Source: a virus
DNA: 40,395 nucleotides
Direction: 5' to 3' (one strand)
Virus record (IMG/VR): IMGVR_UViG_3300033273_000131
Location: 1 to 40,395 of that record
Part shown: one piece after another, positions 1 through 7,274 of the stretch
Position numbering within the stretch: position 1 is the stretch's first letter
Layout of the letters: every line of letters starts with the position of its first letter
Notes under the pieces: generated by a model
The model's database searches: none
Seen by the model: only the letters and a program-made list of their open reading frames with translations
Told to the model about the DNA's origin: nothing
Made by a program: the position numbers and the translations under genes

Positions 1-2178
1 GTTACCGATGACTTCCGAGAAGGAAACCCCAGTTCTGGTAGCAACGAAGGTCAGACCAATGAAGTTGATTGATCTGTTTGGTTTAATGTAGATGTCAGCG
101 ACAAACTCATTGTTGTCGATAACAGCAGCAGTGTTATTTGTTTCGTCACAAATAACAACATAGTCAAAGATGCCTCTCTTGGCTTGAACATCGCGGAGGA
201 ATGGTTCAACGATATTGACGAAGTTGGTTCTTGTGATCTCATCGTTGAACTCGAACAGTTGATCTCTGGCGGCAGCAGCGATTGCTTGTTCCAGGTAGAT
301 GAACAGGCGACGAACGTTGATTCTATCGAATGCGGAAGACTTGGCGAAACCAGTCTTATCACCGAATAGAACGATACCATCACCAGGTGAGAAGATAACA
401 GGGTTGATTCTATTAGAATACAACTTATCTCTTTGAACCTTGCTTGGGTTGTAAGTCAACTTAACAGCGTTGAGGATAGCACCTCTAGCAGTTCCAGCAG
501 GTGAGAACCAAGGGAATTGGTTCAGATCGTTTCTAGCACAGAGACCAGCAATATCACCGTTTAGTGGGATATAGCGGAAGGAATCTGAGAATCTGTCGTA
601 GGTGTACTTATAACCACTATCAAATACAGCGTAAGAAGATGAAGTGATAGGAGAATAGAAACTCAGAACGTTATCAGTGATATTGGAGTCTGAGTTAACC
701 GTTACGGAACCAACGGAACTATCATTGAGGAACGCTAGTCTGTATGGTGAGATGAATGCGATAGCATCTTGTCTTGCTTCTGCAACTGCGATGAGTTTGT
801 TAGCAAGAGCTTGTGTAGTCTCCTTAGCATAGTTTGCTGAACCCATCAGCAGGAAGTCGATATCGTAGTTATCGGTGTTCTCGAAGAGACCGTAACCAGA
901 GGATAGTTTAGACAGAGTTGAAGTCAGAGCACCTGAAGAAGTCAGGTCAGTTCCAGCATCATAGTTCTTACCACCACCTAGGGTATAGGTGTTGCTTCCA
1001 GAAGCAGCAAAGTTAACTCCGTCAGCATCTTGGTCCCAACCAATGTCACTAGCAAGAGTGAATCCACTGCTGAATGCTGTTGTTGTAATACCAGCGGGAG
1101 CAGAACCACCGAAGACGTTAGTTGAAACGTTATAGAGATACTTTCTCCAGTATGCGGTAGAACCTACAGAATACTCAGCATCCTTTGCCTTGGAGAGTGC
1201 AACGTGCTTCTCAAGAATGGTTCCAGCGTTTCCACTTACAGTTCCTTTGTCGTCGATAACAACAACGTGAACTTCGTCGAATCTTGAGTTTCTAGCAGCA
1301 GCGTAGGAAGAAGTTCCAGGTCTATCAACCAGAGTGTTCCAGTTGATGGTGCTGTTTGTCAGAGTGATCTTCTGTTGGTCGAACCAGTCTTGTCTTGCGG
1401 TATAAGCAGTGGTTCCTACGGCAGTTGCTTGTCCATTAGTGTGGATAGCGACAGAACCAGAGGAAGAGAAAGCGTAGATACCAGCGGACTGATAATCAAC
1501 TTCAGTTTCCGTTCCACCAGCAGAAACGTGGGACAGAACCTTAACCGATACTGAGTATGGTGAAGATGAAGTTCCAGAACCACTCAGTTTTGTGATGATA
1601 CCCTTGAGGTGTCCATCCAGAGTGGATGTAATACCAACACCAGGTGTGGTCGAACTGATTGCTTGAGTTACACCGTATCCAACAGCGATGGTTGGTACTG
1701 TAGCACTTGTTTGAACACCAGAGATGATCTGGTCAGCAAGTCCATCAATGACTGCTACCTTTACTCCGTTGCCCCAGGAACCAGGGTTTCTAGCAGCAAA
1801 AGTAACACCGCTGATGGTGTTCTCGCTATATCCTAACTGACCGTAGTGCTCAGTGCTCTTGATCTTGATGCTTGTTGCTGAACCAACAAAAGCATTAGTT
1901 AGCTCGTCATCGTCTGCTCTAACAACTTGAAGATTGCCGCCATACGCCAGGTATGAGGAAGCAACCATCCAGTGCTCATAATGCTTGTCGGTATTGTATG
2001 GCTCACCGAAATTCTTCAGTAGGTCGGCTTCATCACCAACAAGAACAGGCACATCGACTGGTCCCTTAGCAAAGGGAGCGACGATAGCGCCAACAGCACC
2101 GCTGGTAGCGTCTACTCTACCAACTGTGAGGTCAACCTCTCTTACTACAATTCCAGGAGATGCTAAATTTAGCGGCAT
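1..2178 (-). CDS. gp18: Tail sheath protein gp18 (3' end cut by window edge)
   Basis: Contractile tail sheath subunit that polymerises around the tail tube and contracts during infection. The start is ATG at 2178, with AAGGAG about 9 bases upstream. The frame stays open for 726 codons to base 1. The N-terminus (MPLNLASPGIVVREVDLT) is typical of T4-like sheaths. The C-terminus reads VATRTGVSFSEVIGN right at the edge, which is the conserved end of this family, so only a few residues and the stop codon are missing. T4 gp18 is 659 residues, so this one is slightly longer. It follows the terminase and a small zinc protein, matching the T4 order 16-17-18. It is probably transcribed from the late promoter at 2214-2221. 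Confidence 0.95.
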   Translation of the reverse strand, partial: MPLNLASPGIVVREVDLTVGRVDATSGAVGAIVAPFAKGPVDVPVLVGDEADLLKNFGEPYNTDKHYEHWMVASSYLAYGGNLQVVRADDDELTNAFVGSATSIKIKSTEHYGQLGYSENTISGVTFAARNPGSWGNGVKVAVIDGLADQIISGVQTSATVPTIAVGYGVTQAISSTTPGVGITSTLDGHLKGIITKLSGSGTSSSPYSVSVKVLSHVSAGGTETEVDYQSAGIYAFSSSGSVAIHTNGQATAVGTTAYTARQDWFDQQKITLTNSTINWNTLVDRPGTSSYAAARNSRFDEVHVVVIDDKGTVSGNAGTILEKHVALSKAKDAEYSVGSTAYWRKYLYNVSTNVFGGSAPAGITTTAFSSGFTLASDIGWDQDADGVNFAASGSNTYTLGGGKNYDAGTDLTSSGALTSTLSKLSSGYGLFENTDNYDIDFLLMGSANYAKETTQALANKLIAVAEARQDAIAFISPYRLAFLNDSSVGSVTVNSDSNITDNVLSFYSPITSSSYAVFDSGYKYTYDRFSDSFRYIPLNGDIAGLCARNDLNQFPWFSPAGTARGAILNAVKLTYNPSKVQRDKLYSNRINPVIFSPGDGIVLFGDKTGFAKSSAFDRINVRRLFIYLEQAIAAAARDQLFEFNDEITRTNFVNIVEPFLRDVQAKRGIFDYVVICDETNNTAAVIDNNEFVADIYIKPNRSINFIGLTFVATRTGVSFSEVIGN

Positions 2179-2196
2179 CTTCTATTCTCCTTAGTC

Positions 2197-2209
2197 CAGA
2201 ATTATTCTG
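2197..2209. promoter_or_regulatory. Perfect 13-base palindrome in the gp18 leader
   Basis: On the transcribed strand it reads CAGAATAATTCTG, with a 6-base arm on each side of one central base. If the late promoter starts transcription near 2208, the hairpin sits at the extreme 5' end of the gp18 mRNA, ahead of the AAGGAG ribosome site. It could protect the transcript end, but it could also be chance in AT-rich sequence. Confidence 0.45.
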
Positions 2210-2213
2210 AAAT

Positions 2214-2221
2214 TATTTATT
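2214..2221 (-). promoter_or_regulatory. T4-type late promoter for gp18
   Basis: AATAAATA on the minus strand, one base from the T4 late consensus TATAAATA. It lies in the only gap of this neighbourhood (2179-2260), with a predicted start near 2208 and a leader of about 30 bases. Late transcription in T4-like phages uses the gp55 sigma with gp33 and the gp45 clamp. Confidence 0.7.
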
Positions 2222-2260
2222 AAAAATTGTAGTTTGAACGGGGAAACCGTGCGTGAACCG

Positions 2261-2491
2261 CTACCAGTCAGGATATTCCCACATTCCTGAGGATAGTGGT
2301 TTCTTTTTATTGGACAAAACTCTCTTTTTAGTACATTCCTTACACTCATAAGAATAAGCAGAAGGTAAAGCACCCCTACCCTTTCTAGTCAGGTAAAAGT
2401 CATCTATCAAGTTCTTAGTCTCACCACAAACTCTACACTTCCTATCAAAAAGAAGAATGTGTTCTAAGTTTATCTGGTCATCTAAGTCCAT
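2261..2491 (-). CDS. Small zinc-binding (two CxxC) protein
   Basis: A 76-residue protein with CRVCG near residue 18 and CKECTK further on. The two CxxC pairs are about 30 residues apart, suggesting a single zinc site of the treble-clef or HNH-like ribbon kind. I see no HNH catalytic histidines, so a nuclease role is not supported. The frame is open from a GTG at 2506. I chose the ATG at 2491 because it overlaps the gp17 stop as TGATG, the junction style of this cluster, and has a weak GGGA 9 bases upstream. It sits between gp17 and gp18, adjacent in T4, so it is an insertion relative to T4. Function unknown; DNA or RNA binding is plausible. Confidence 0.7.
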   Translation of the reverse strand: MDLDDQINLEHILLFDRKCRVCGETKNLIDDFYLTRKGRGALPSAYSYECKECTKKRVLSNKKKPLSSGMWEYPDW

Positions 2492-4134
2492 CAATAGTAG
2501 TCCCACATGTAAGAACGGTCACCATATTCATCAGTATGCCACCTATCACCAGACTCATCAACAAATGTACTTTCATCCAAACCATCTAAGATAAAACCAA
2601 ATGGAGCCATATCTTGTTCTATCTGGTTTTTTTGTTCTTCATAAATTCTCTTACGAATATCATTACTGGTCATCTCCTTGAAATAGTCTTGAGCAACCAA
2701 CCAAGAGAAGATAACAAGACACATTGCTAAGTCATCATTACATCCTTCTTCTGCTTCAAAGGAATTGTGACGCTGGGCAAATGTGGTAAGTTCTGATATA
2801 ATGTCATAGTCAACTGTTAACAACTTATCGTCTTCCAAGAAAGTCTTTAAGTTGGAGCATCCCAACTTTTTCACCGCAGCAGTCATCCTCACACCCATCT
2901 GCGACTTCTTACCTGAGAATCCGTGTCCAACCACCTGACCAGCACGACCTCTCATCGCAGCCATCAACATGTTTTCATATTCTAAGTCGTAGTGTAAGAT
3001 ATTAGCAACTTGTTCACCAATATCATTAACTTCAATCAACAACCAAGCATTATTATATCCCTTTGCTACATCAAGAATAACATTTGGAAATAGCATAGGT
3101 TTGATTTCATTGTTCCTATACTTTGCCACTACCTTGTAAGGAAATTGGGTAATATCGAAAACAATAAACGCAGAATAGTCATTGCCCAACCCACGGGCAA
3201 CGTCTACAGTGATCATATAGTTGTGCTCAGGTTTTGCCTTCTCGTAAATATCGAGACCAGCATTCCTTTGTATCGGGTCCTCATATACTAAGTTTCTTAG
3301 TTTTGCTGGGTTGATGAGTGTATTAACCGAACCCAAGAACTCACACTCAAACTCAACCTTAAACTGTTGTTCTGAAGTGTTGGCAATGGTTTGCTCTTTC
3401 CATGCCTCATCACGACCAGGAACTTCAGACCAGTGAACGTCTGTAGGTAAATATTCATTCTTACCCTTCTCCGCATCATGCCACATGCGGTAGAAGTGAT
3501 TCATACCCCTAGGGGTAGAAACGATAATTACTTTTGTGCTCTGTCCAGAAGAAATAGTAGGATAAACAGAGGCAAAGAAGTCATCAGCAATGTGATTCGG
3601 GATGAACGCGAACTCGTCAAGAAAGATGACATTATAGGATCCGCCTCGGACAGCAGATGAAGAAGTAGAGTTAGACGAAATCTTGGAGCCATTTTCGAGT
3701 TCTAAACTACCTTTGTTCCATGATATAATACCCTGTTGCATCCACTTTGGCAAGTTTTCGTATGCAAGTTGTAACCTTCCGAGAAGGTCTCTAGCAGTGG
3801 ATGCTTTGTTTGCTAGGATGGCGATGTTAACATTATCGTTAAAAACAGCGTAGTGTAGAAGATATGATACACAAGTAGTAGACTTACCAGTCTGACGTGG
3901 CATCTTACAAATATTAAATCTGTTATCATGGAAATTCTGAATTAGTTTTTCCTGAAACGGATACATATTGAAAGGCACTAGACCATGGTCAAGAGACACG
4001 ATCTTGATATAGTTTCTAGCAAAATAAACTGGGTCTTCTTTACACTTGAGGAACTCAATAATTCTATCTTCAGTCCATTCAATAGGAGTATTGGCTTTTT
4101 TGAGCAGAGGATTGCCAAGATATACGTCACTCAT
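2491..4134 (-). CDS. gp17: Large terminase subunit gp17
   Basis: DNA-packaging motor ATPase and headful nuclease (547 residues; T4 gp17 is 610). Visible ATPase motifs are the Walker A segment RQTGKST at residues 80-86, the Walker B segment VIFLDEF at 169-175 with D173 and E174, and the coupling motif STPRG at 206-210. The C-terminal RNase H-like nuclease has its acidic residues at D311 (TVDVARG), E368 (IEVND) and D467/D468 (CNDDLA), spaced as in T4. It docks on the portal and cuts concatemeric DNA. The start is ATG at 4134 with TAGGAG 7 bases upstream, 15 bases after the preceding gene. The stop overlaps the next start. Confidence 0.97.
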   Translation of the reverse strand: MSDVYLGNPLLKKANTPIEWTEDRIIEFLKCKEDPVYFARNYIKIVSLDHGLVPFNMYPFQEKLIQNFHDNRFNICKMPRQTGKSTTCVSYLLHYAVFNDNVNIAILANKASTARDLLGRLQLAYENLPKWMQQGIISWNKGSLELENGSKISSNSTSSSAVRGGSYNVIFLDEFAFIPNHIADDFFASVYPTISSGQSTKVIIVSTPRGMNHFYRMWHDAEKGKNEYLPTDVHWSEVPGRDEAWKEQTIANTSEQQFKVEFECEFLGSVNTLINPAKLRNLVYEDPIQRNAGLDIYEKAKPEHNYMITVDVARGLGNDYSAFIVFDITQFPYKVVAKYRNNEIKPMLFPNVILDVAKGYNNAWLLIEVNDIGEQVANILHYDLEYENMLMAAMRGRAGQVVGHGFSGKKSQMGVRMTAAVKKLGCSNLKTFLEDDKLLTVDYDIISELTTFAQRHNSFEAEEGCNDDLAMCLVIFSWLVAQDYFKEMTSNDIRKRIYEEQKNQIEQDMAPFGFILDGLDESTFVDESGDRWHTDEYGDRSYMWDYY

Positions 4135-4149
4135 AATAAAACTCCTAAA

Positions 4150-6033
4150 TTAGCATTTCCAGCGACGACGGGCTTTGCAGATTGCTTTATCTGGGGTCTT
4201 AGAGCAATCGATGTTGTGCATCTTTCTCTGACCATCAGAGCGAGAGCAGAAAGACTTACGTCTCTTTGCATCCTTACTACCTTTCTTAACTTTACCAGTT
4301 ACGGCAGTCTTAAGTTTGGAACCTGGGTTCTCACGCTTGTAAGCATTAACTGCTTTCTGACTCATACCATCAGTCTTATCTTTTCTGTTGACTCTCTGCC
4401 AGTCTTCAATAAGTTCACCTTCTGGTTCGAAGTGTGCTACCTGAGTGGTTTTCTTAGCAGATGCCTTTTTTACAGGGATAGACTTTCTAATATTTTCAAT
4501 TCTATCATAGAGATAGTTGGGATCTTGAACTGGTCCTGTCTCACGACCGCCATATGGTTTCCATCCAGGCATTCCTTTATCACCAGCACCAGCATATTTC
4601 TCAGATAACTCTTCTCTCCAGTTGGAATGTCCTTCCTTCACACAGTTGGGAACCATCTTCCCACCCTTCTTCTTCATACCAACTTGCTTATAACCAACCC
4701 AACACTTTTCTTCGATCTTTTGAAGTTTTGAAGGTGGAACTTGAATAGGATCGGGAGTAATTAAGTCAGTTGTTTCAAACTCAGTTGGTTGGAAGTCATC
4801 TCTCCAGTTGGAGAACTCATAACCTTCTTTTTTACTCTTATTTCCCCAGTTCTTAGCACCAACTTTACGGCACTTGACTAGAGCACCTGAAGCATAAGCA
4901 CTTGGCCAAACAGAATAGCGTGACTTAACCTTGTAGTAGCAAGCGTCCTTTTTACCTTCTTCTTTAACCAGTTCACCTTCAGGTTCAAATGAATCTTTTG
5001 CAAACTCGGGTCTGGGTCTTCCAAAGAATTTATTATAAGCATCACTTGTTGATGGATTATAAGTTTTTTGTCCAGTTTGTTTGATGTTACCGGTGTATCC
5101 TCCACCTGCTGCGTTGACATCGTTTACGTTTTTTCTGAGTCTTCTGACTTGAATATCGTATGCATCCTGTGCGATGCGGATGGGATTGGGAATACCATAT
5201 CCACCAATTGTGGGTCCAATAAAACCATCACCTGGTTTACCATCTCGGATTTGTTCAACAAGTTCACCTTCAGGTTGATAGTGTGCTAGTTTCAAACCAG
5301 TCAAAGAATCGATACCTGGTTTGTTTCTTGGATCTAAAGGTTTTGGAGGTCTTTGCCCACCAGTAGGAGATGTATCACTATTACGACCCTTCAGATCTTT
5401 ATACTGTGCGTCTGGTTTGTTGTAAACCTCAGCAAGTTCTTGTCTCCAGTTAGAATAAGAGTCGGTTACCATCTTTGCTTTACCTTTTCTGTTGGGGTTT
5501 GGATCTTCTCTGCGTTTTTTATCTGTTCTTCTGTTTCTCTCTTTCTTACTCATTGATGCTCTGTCATCAGCATCACGGCAGAAAGGTTTTGTCTTCTGTC
5601 CAGGTTGTTTAGCACAAGGTTTACCATCATATTTACCACCTGCCTGAACCCATCCGCCACCTTTGAACCAGTCACGGAGAGAGTAACCTTTGTCCTTGGC
5701 AGACTTACCGTCACGCTTGCCTTCTTGAATAGTTTCCTCGTTCACTTTCTTTCTACCTTGACAGTGTGCTCTTTGTGAGAAACCTTTTGGATTCTTACAG
5801 TCGATAGACTTCTTATATTTCTCAGACCAACCTTCGCTTACTGCTCCACCATCCGCATTATCACCATTACCGTTCCCTTTTTTCTTGGATTCGGTATCAC
5901 CATTATCTTCAGACTTTTCTTCTTCCTTCTCTTTACGCAACCAACCACCCAGTCCTACACGGTAACCGCTAGGAATCTTTTTACACTTTTTATCATCGTA
6001 GCAGTAATAATAACCCTGCTTACACTTCTTCAT
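4150..6033 (-). CDS. Modular basic Cys-rich protein between the terminase subunits
   Basis: A 627-residue, very Lys/Arg/Gly-rich protein of unknown function. It is built from Cys-containing modules: CKQGYYYCYDDKKC (4-17), a SIDCKNPKGFSQRAHCQGRKK block (76-96), a WVQAGGKYDGKPC block (128-170), a DACYYKVKSRYSVWPSAYASG block (363-397), a CWVGYKQVGMKKKGGKMVPNC block (444-464), and a C-terminal KRRKSFCSR...RRRWKC block (590-627) resembling DUF6321. Linkers repeat the motifs PEGELVE (254, 351, 537) and SNWR-E-L (194, 408, 470). I recall such modules, singly, in marine phages and giant viruses. No enzymatic motif is visible. The ATG overlaps the gp16 stop as ATGA. Nucleic-acid binding or an internal head protein are guesses from the charge and location. 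Confidence 0.85.
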   Translation of the reverse strand: MKKCKQGYYYCYDDKKCKKIPSGYRVGLGGWLRKEKEEEKSEDNGDTESKKKGNGNGDNADGGAVSEGWSEKYKKSIDCKNPKGFSQRAHCQGRKKVNEETIQEGKRDGKSAKDKGYSLRDWFKGGGWVQAGGKYDGKPCAKQPGQKTKPFCRDADDRASMSKKERNRRTDKKRREDPNPNRKGKAKMVTDSYSNWRQELAEVYNKPDAQYKDLKGRNSDTSPTGGQRPPKPLDPRNKPGIDSLTGLKLAHYQPEGELVEQIRDGKPGDGFIGPTIGGYGIPNPIRIAQDAYDIQVRRLRKNVNDVNAAGGGYTGNIKQTGQKTYNPSTSDAYNKFFGRPRPEFAKDSFEPEGELVKEEGKKDACYYKVKSRYSVWPSAYASGALVKCRKVGAKNWGNKSKKEGYEFSNWRDDFQPTEFETTDLITPDPIQVPPSKLQKIEEKCWVGYKQVGMKKKGGKMVPNCVKEGHSNWREELSEKYAGAGDKGMPGWKPYGGRETGPVQDPNYLYDRIENIRKSIPVKKASAKKTTQVAHFEPEGELIEDWQRVNRKDKTDGMSQKAVNAYKRENPGSKLKTAVTGKVKKGSKDAKRRKSFCSRSDGQRKMHNIDCSKTPDKAICKARRRWKC

Positions 6034-6464
6034 TTATTTGCTTCTGGGTTATTATTATTTAGAAAACCTTGCTTAAGTAGTTTCTGAAGTTCTGTTGTAG
6101 ACCCAACAAATACAGCATTATTGGTGACTGTACTTGGTCCTTTATTGCCAACATCTTCTTCCACATCTTTTAGTTTCTTCTGTAAGTCAATCAACTTATC
6201 TGTGGTATCTGCTACACTCTTGATAAGTTGTCCAGCAACTTCATATGCTCTTGGACTTCCACCTTCACCAGCAAGTTCCATGATTCCATTGATAGCCTCC
6301 TGACCCTTCTCAATCAAAGAATACAAGTTTGCTCTTGTATACTCATAGTCTTTTGAGATGTCAGTCTTTTGTTCAGGTTTTTGAATACTCTTTGGAGCAC
6401 CATCAACCTCAACAATGCTACTCTCAACATTCAGAGCGTCATCAATAGAATCAAATTCAGACAT
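6030..6464 (-). CDS. gp16: Small terminase subunit gp16
   Basis: A 144-residue protein assigned as the DNA-recognition subunit of the terminase, which loads the packaging motor and stimulates the gp17 ATPase. Support comes from position (gp15, then this gene, then gp17 one gene later), length close to T4 gp16 (164), and a central helical, coiled-coil-like segment at about residues 45-105 (for example LIDLQKKLKDVEED). The N-terminus is acidic and low-complexity, and the tail is Asn-rich. The start at 6464 is 6 bases after the gp15 stop. Its stop is shared with the next start as ATGA. Unlike in T4, gp17 does not follow directly. Confidence 0.85.
   Translation of the reverse strand: MSEFDSIDDALNVESSIVEVDGAPKSIQKPEQKTDISKDYEYTRANLYSLIEKGQEAINGIMELAGEGGSPRAYEVAGQLIKSVADTTDKLIDLQKKLKDVEEDVGNKGPSTVTNNAVFVGSTTELQKLLKQGFLNNNNPEANK
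6056..6063 (-). promoter_or_regulatory. Candidate late promoter inside the gp16 3' end
   Basis: TCTAAATA on the minus strand, containing the CTAAATA form I recall for cyanophage late promoters. The predicted start is near 6050, giving a 17-base leader to the ATG at 6033. It lies within gp16 coding sequence, so the match may be coincidental. Confidence 0.35.
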
Positions 6465-6470
6465 AAGTTA

Positions 6471-7274
6471 TCAAATATCAGATTGTTGTGTAGGACTATA
6501 TGACTTGGAATCACCAAAATATTCCCAAGTTTCTGTGAAACCAAAGTCATCGCCTGGGTTAGCGTCGATAGGATCTGGAACTGCTGTGTATCTGACTTCT
6601 CTCTTCGCAGTCGCAGTATTTGTATCTGCGTACATATCAACAATAACCTTACGAATAAGACCTTCTGGGTTATCAGCAACAGGACCGAAGAGATAAGTTT
6701 TTGCAGTAAACTGTAAAGTATATATTAGTGCTCTTCTTGTGGAAAAATCTCCCTCATAGTCATCTTGCATTCCAACACTGTTCAAAACAACTGGAATATC
6801 TCTCTTCTCTCCAATTGAGTCTACTAAGTCTATAGTTAGATTGAATGATGGTTGGAAGTATGGAAGAATCTGCTCAACTATCTGTAGAGCATCATCATTC
6901 AACTTACAGAAGATACTCAGTTCAAAACCGATGTTATACGGAACAGGCATAAACACCTTCTTCATTTTTGAGGTGTTTTCATCAACTGCTCTGAATGTTT
7001 GAGTAATACCAGTCTTTCTAGAAGCATCATACTCAATAGAAGTCATCTCAAATGACATTCTGGGTAGAGTAATCTGAACTGGTTTGTCTAGGTTTGCTTG
7101 TTGTTCAAGTCTTGCTAAGAACTTCTGAGCAGGACCATACGCCAAAGGAACTTTGATGACACTGTTAGTATTTCCACTACCATCCTTGTGATGAATGTCC
7201 AAGTCATTGAACAATGTACCAAAAGCGATAATAGTTTTACGAATAATTTCGTGGTAGTAGTAAGTTCCTAACAT
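6471..7274 (-). CDS. gp15: Tail completion / sheath stabiliser gp15
   Basis: A 267-residue protein matching T4 gp15 (272 residues). That protein forms the terminal hexamer at the head-proximal end of the tail and connects to the neck. The N-terminus MLGTYYYHEIIRKTIIAFG followed by a LFNDLDI segment is characteristic of gp15 in cyanomyoviruses. The protein runs through the expected beta-rich body, with SFEMTSIEYDASRKTG around residues 70-90. The start codon overlaps the gp14 stop as TAATG, so it is probably coupled to gp14 translation. It completes the 13-14-15-16 order. Confidence 0.93.
   Translation of the reverse strand: MLGTYYYHEIIRKTIIAFGTLFNDLDIHHKDGSGNTNSVIKVPLAYGPAQKFLARLEQQANLDKPVQITLPRMSFEMTSIEYDASRKTGITQTFRAVDENTSKMKKVFMPVPYNIGFELSIFCKLNDDALQIVEQILPYFQPSFNLTIDLVDSIGEKRDIPVVLNSVGMQDDYEGDFSTRRALIYTLQFTAKTYLFGPVADNPEGLIRKVIVDMYADTNTATAKREVRYTAVPDPIDANPGDDFGFTETWEYFGDSKSYSPTQQSDI

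Noticed and set aside
2225-2260. Possible terminator between the zinc protein gene and gp18
   Set aside because: Only a 4-base stem (ACGG/CCGT) and a distant T5; too weak.
3985-4608. 207-codon plus-strand open frame over gp17 and the modular protein
   Set aside because: Antisense across two well-supported genes and their junction, with no ribosome site and a composition typical of a complement frame.
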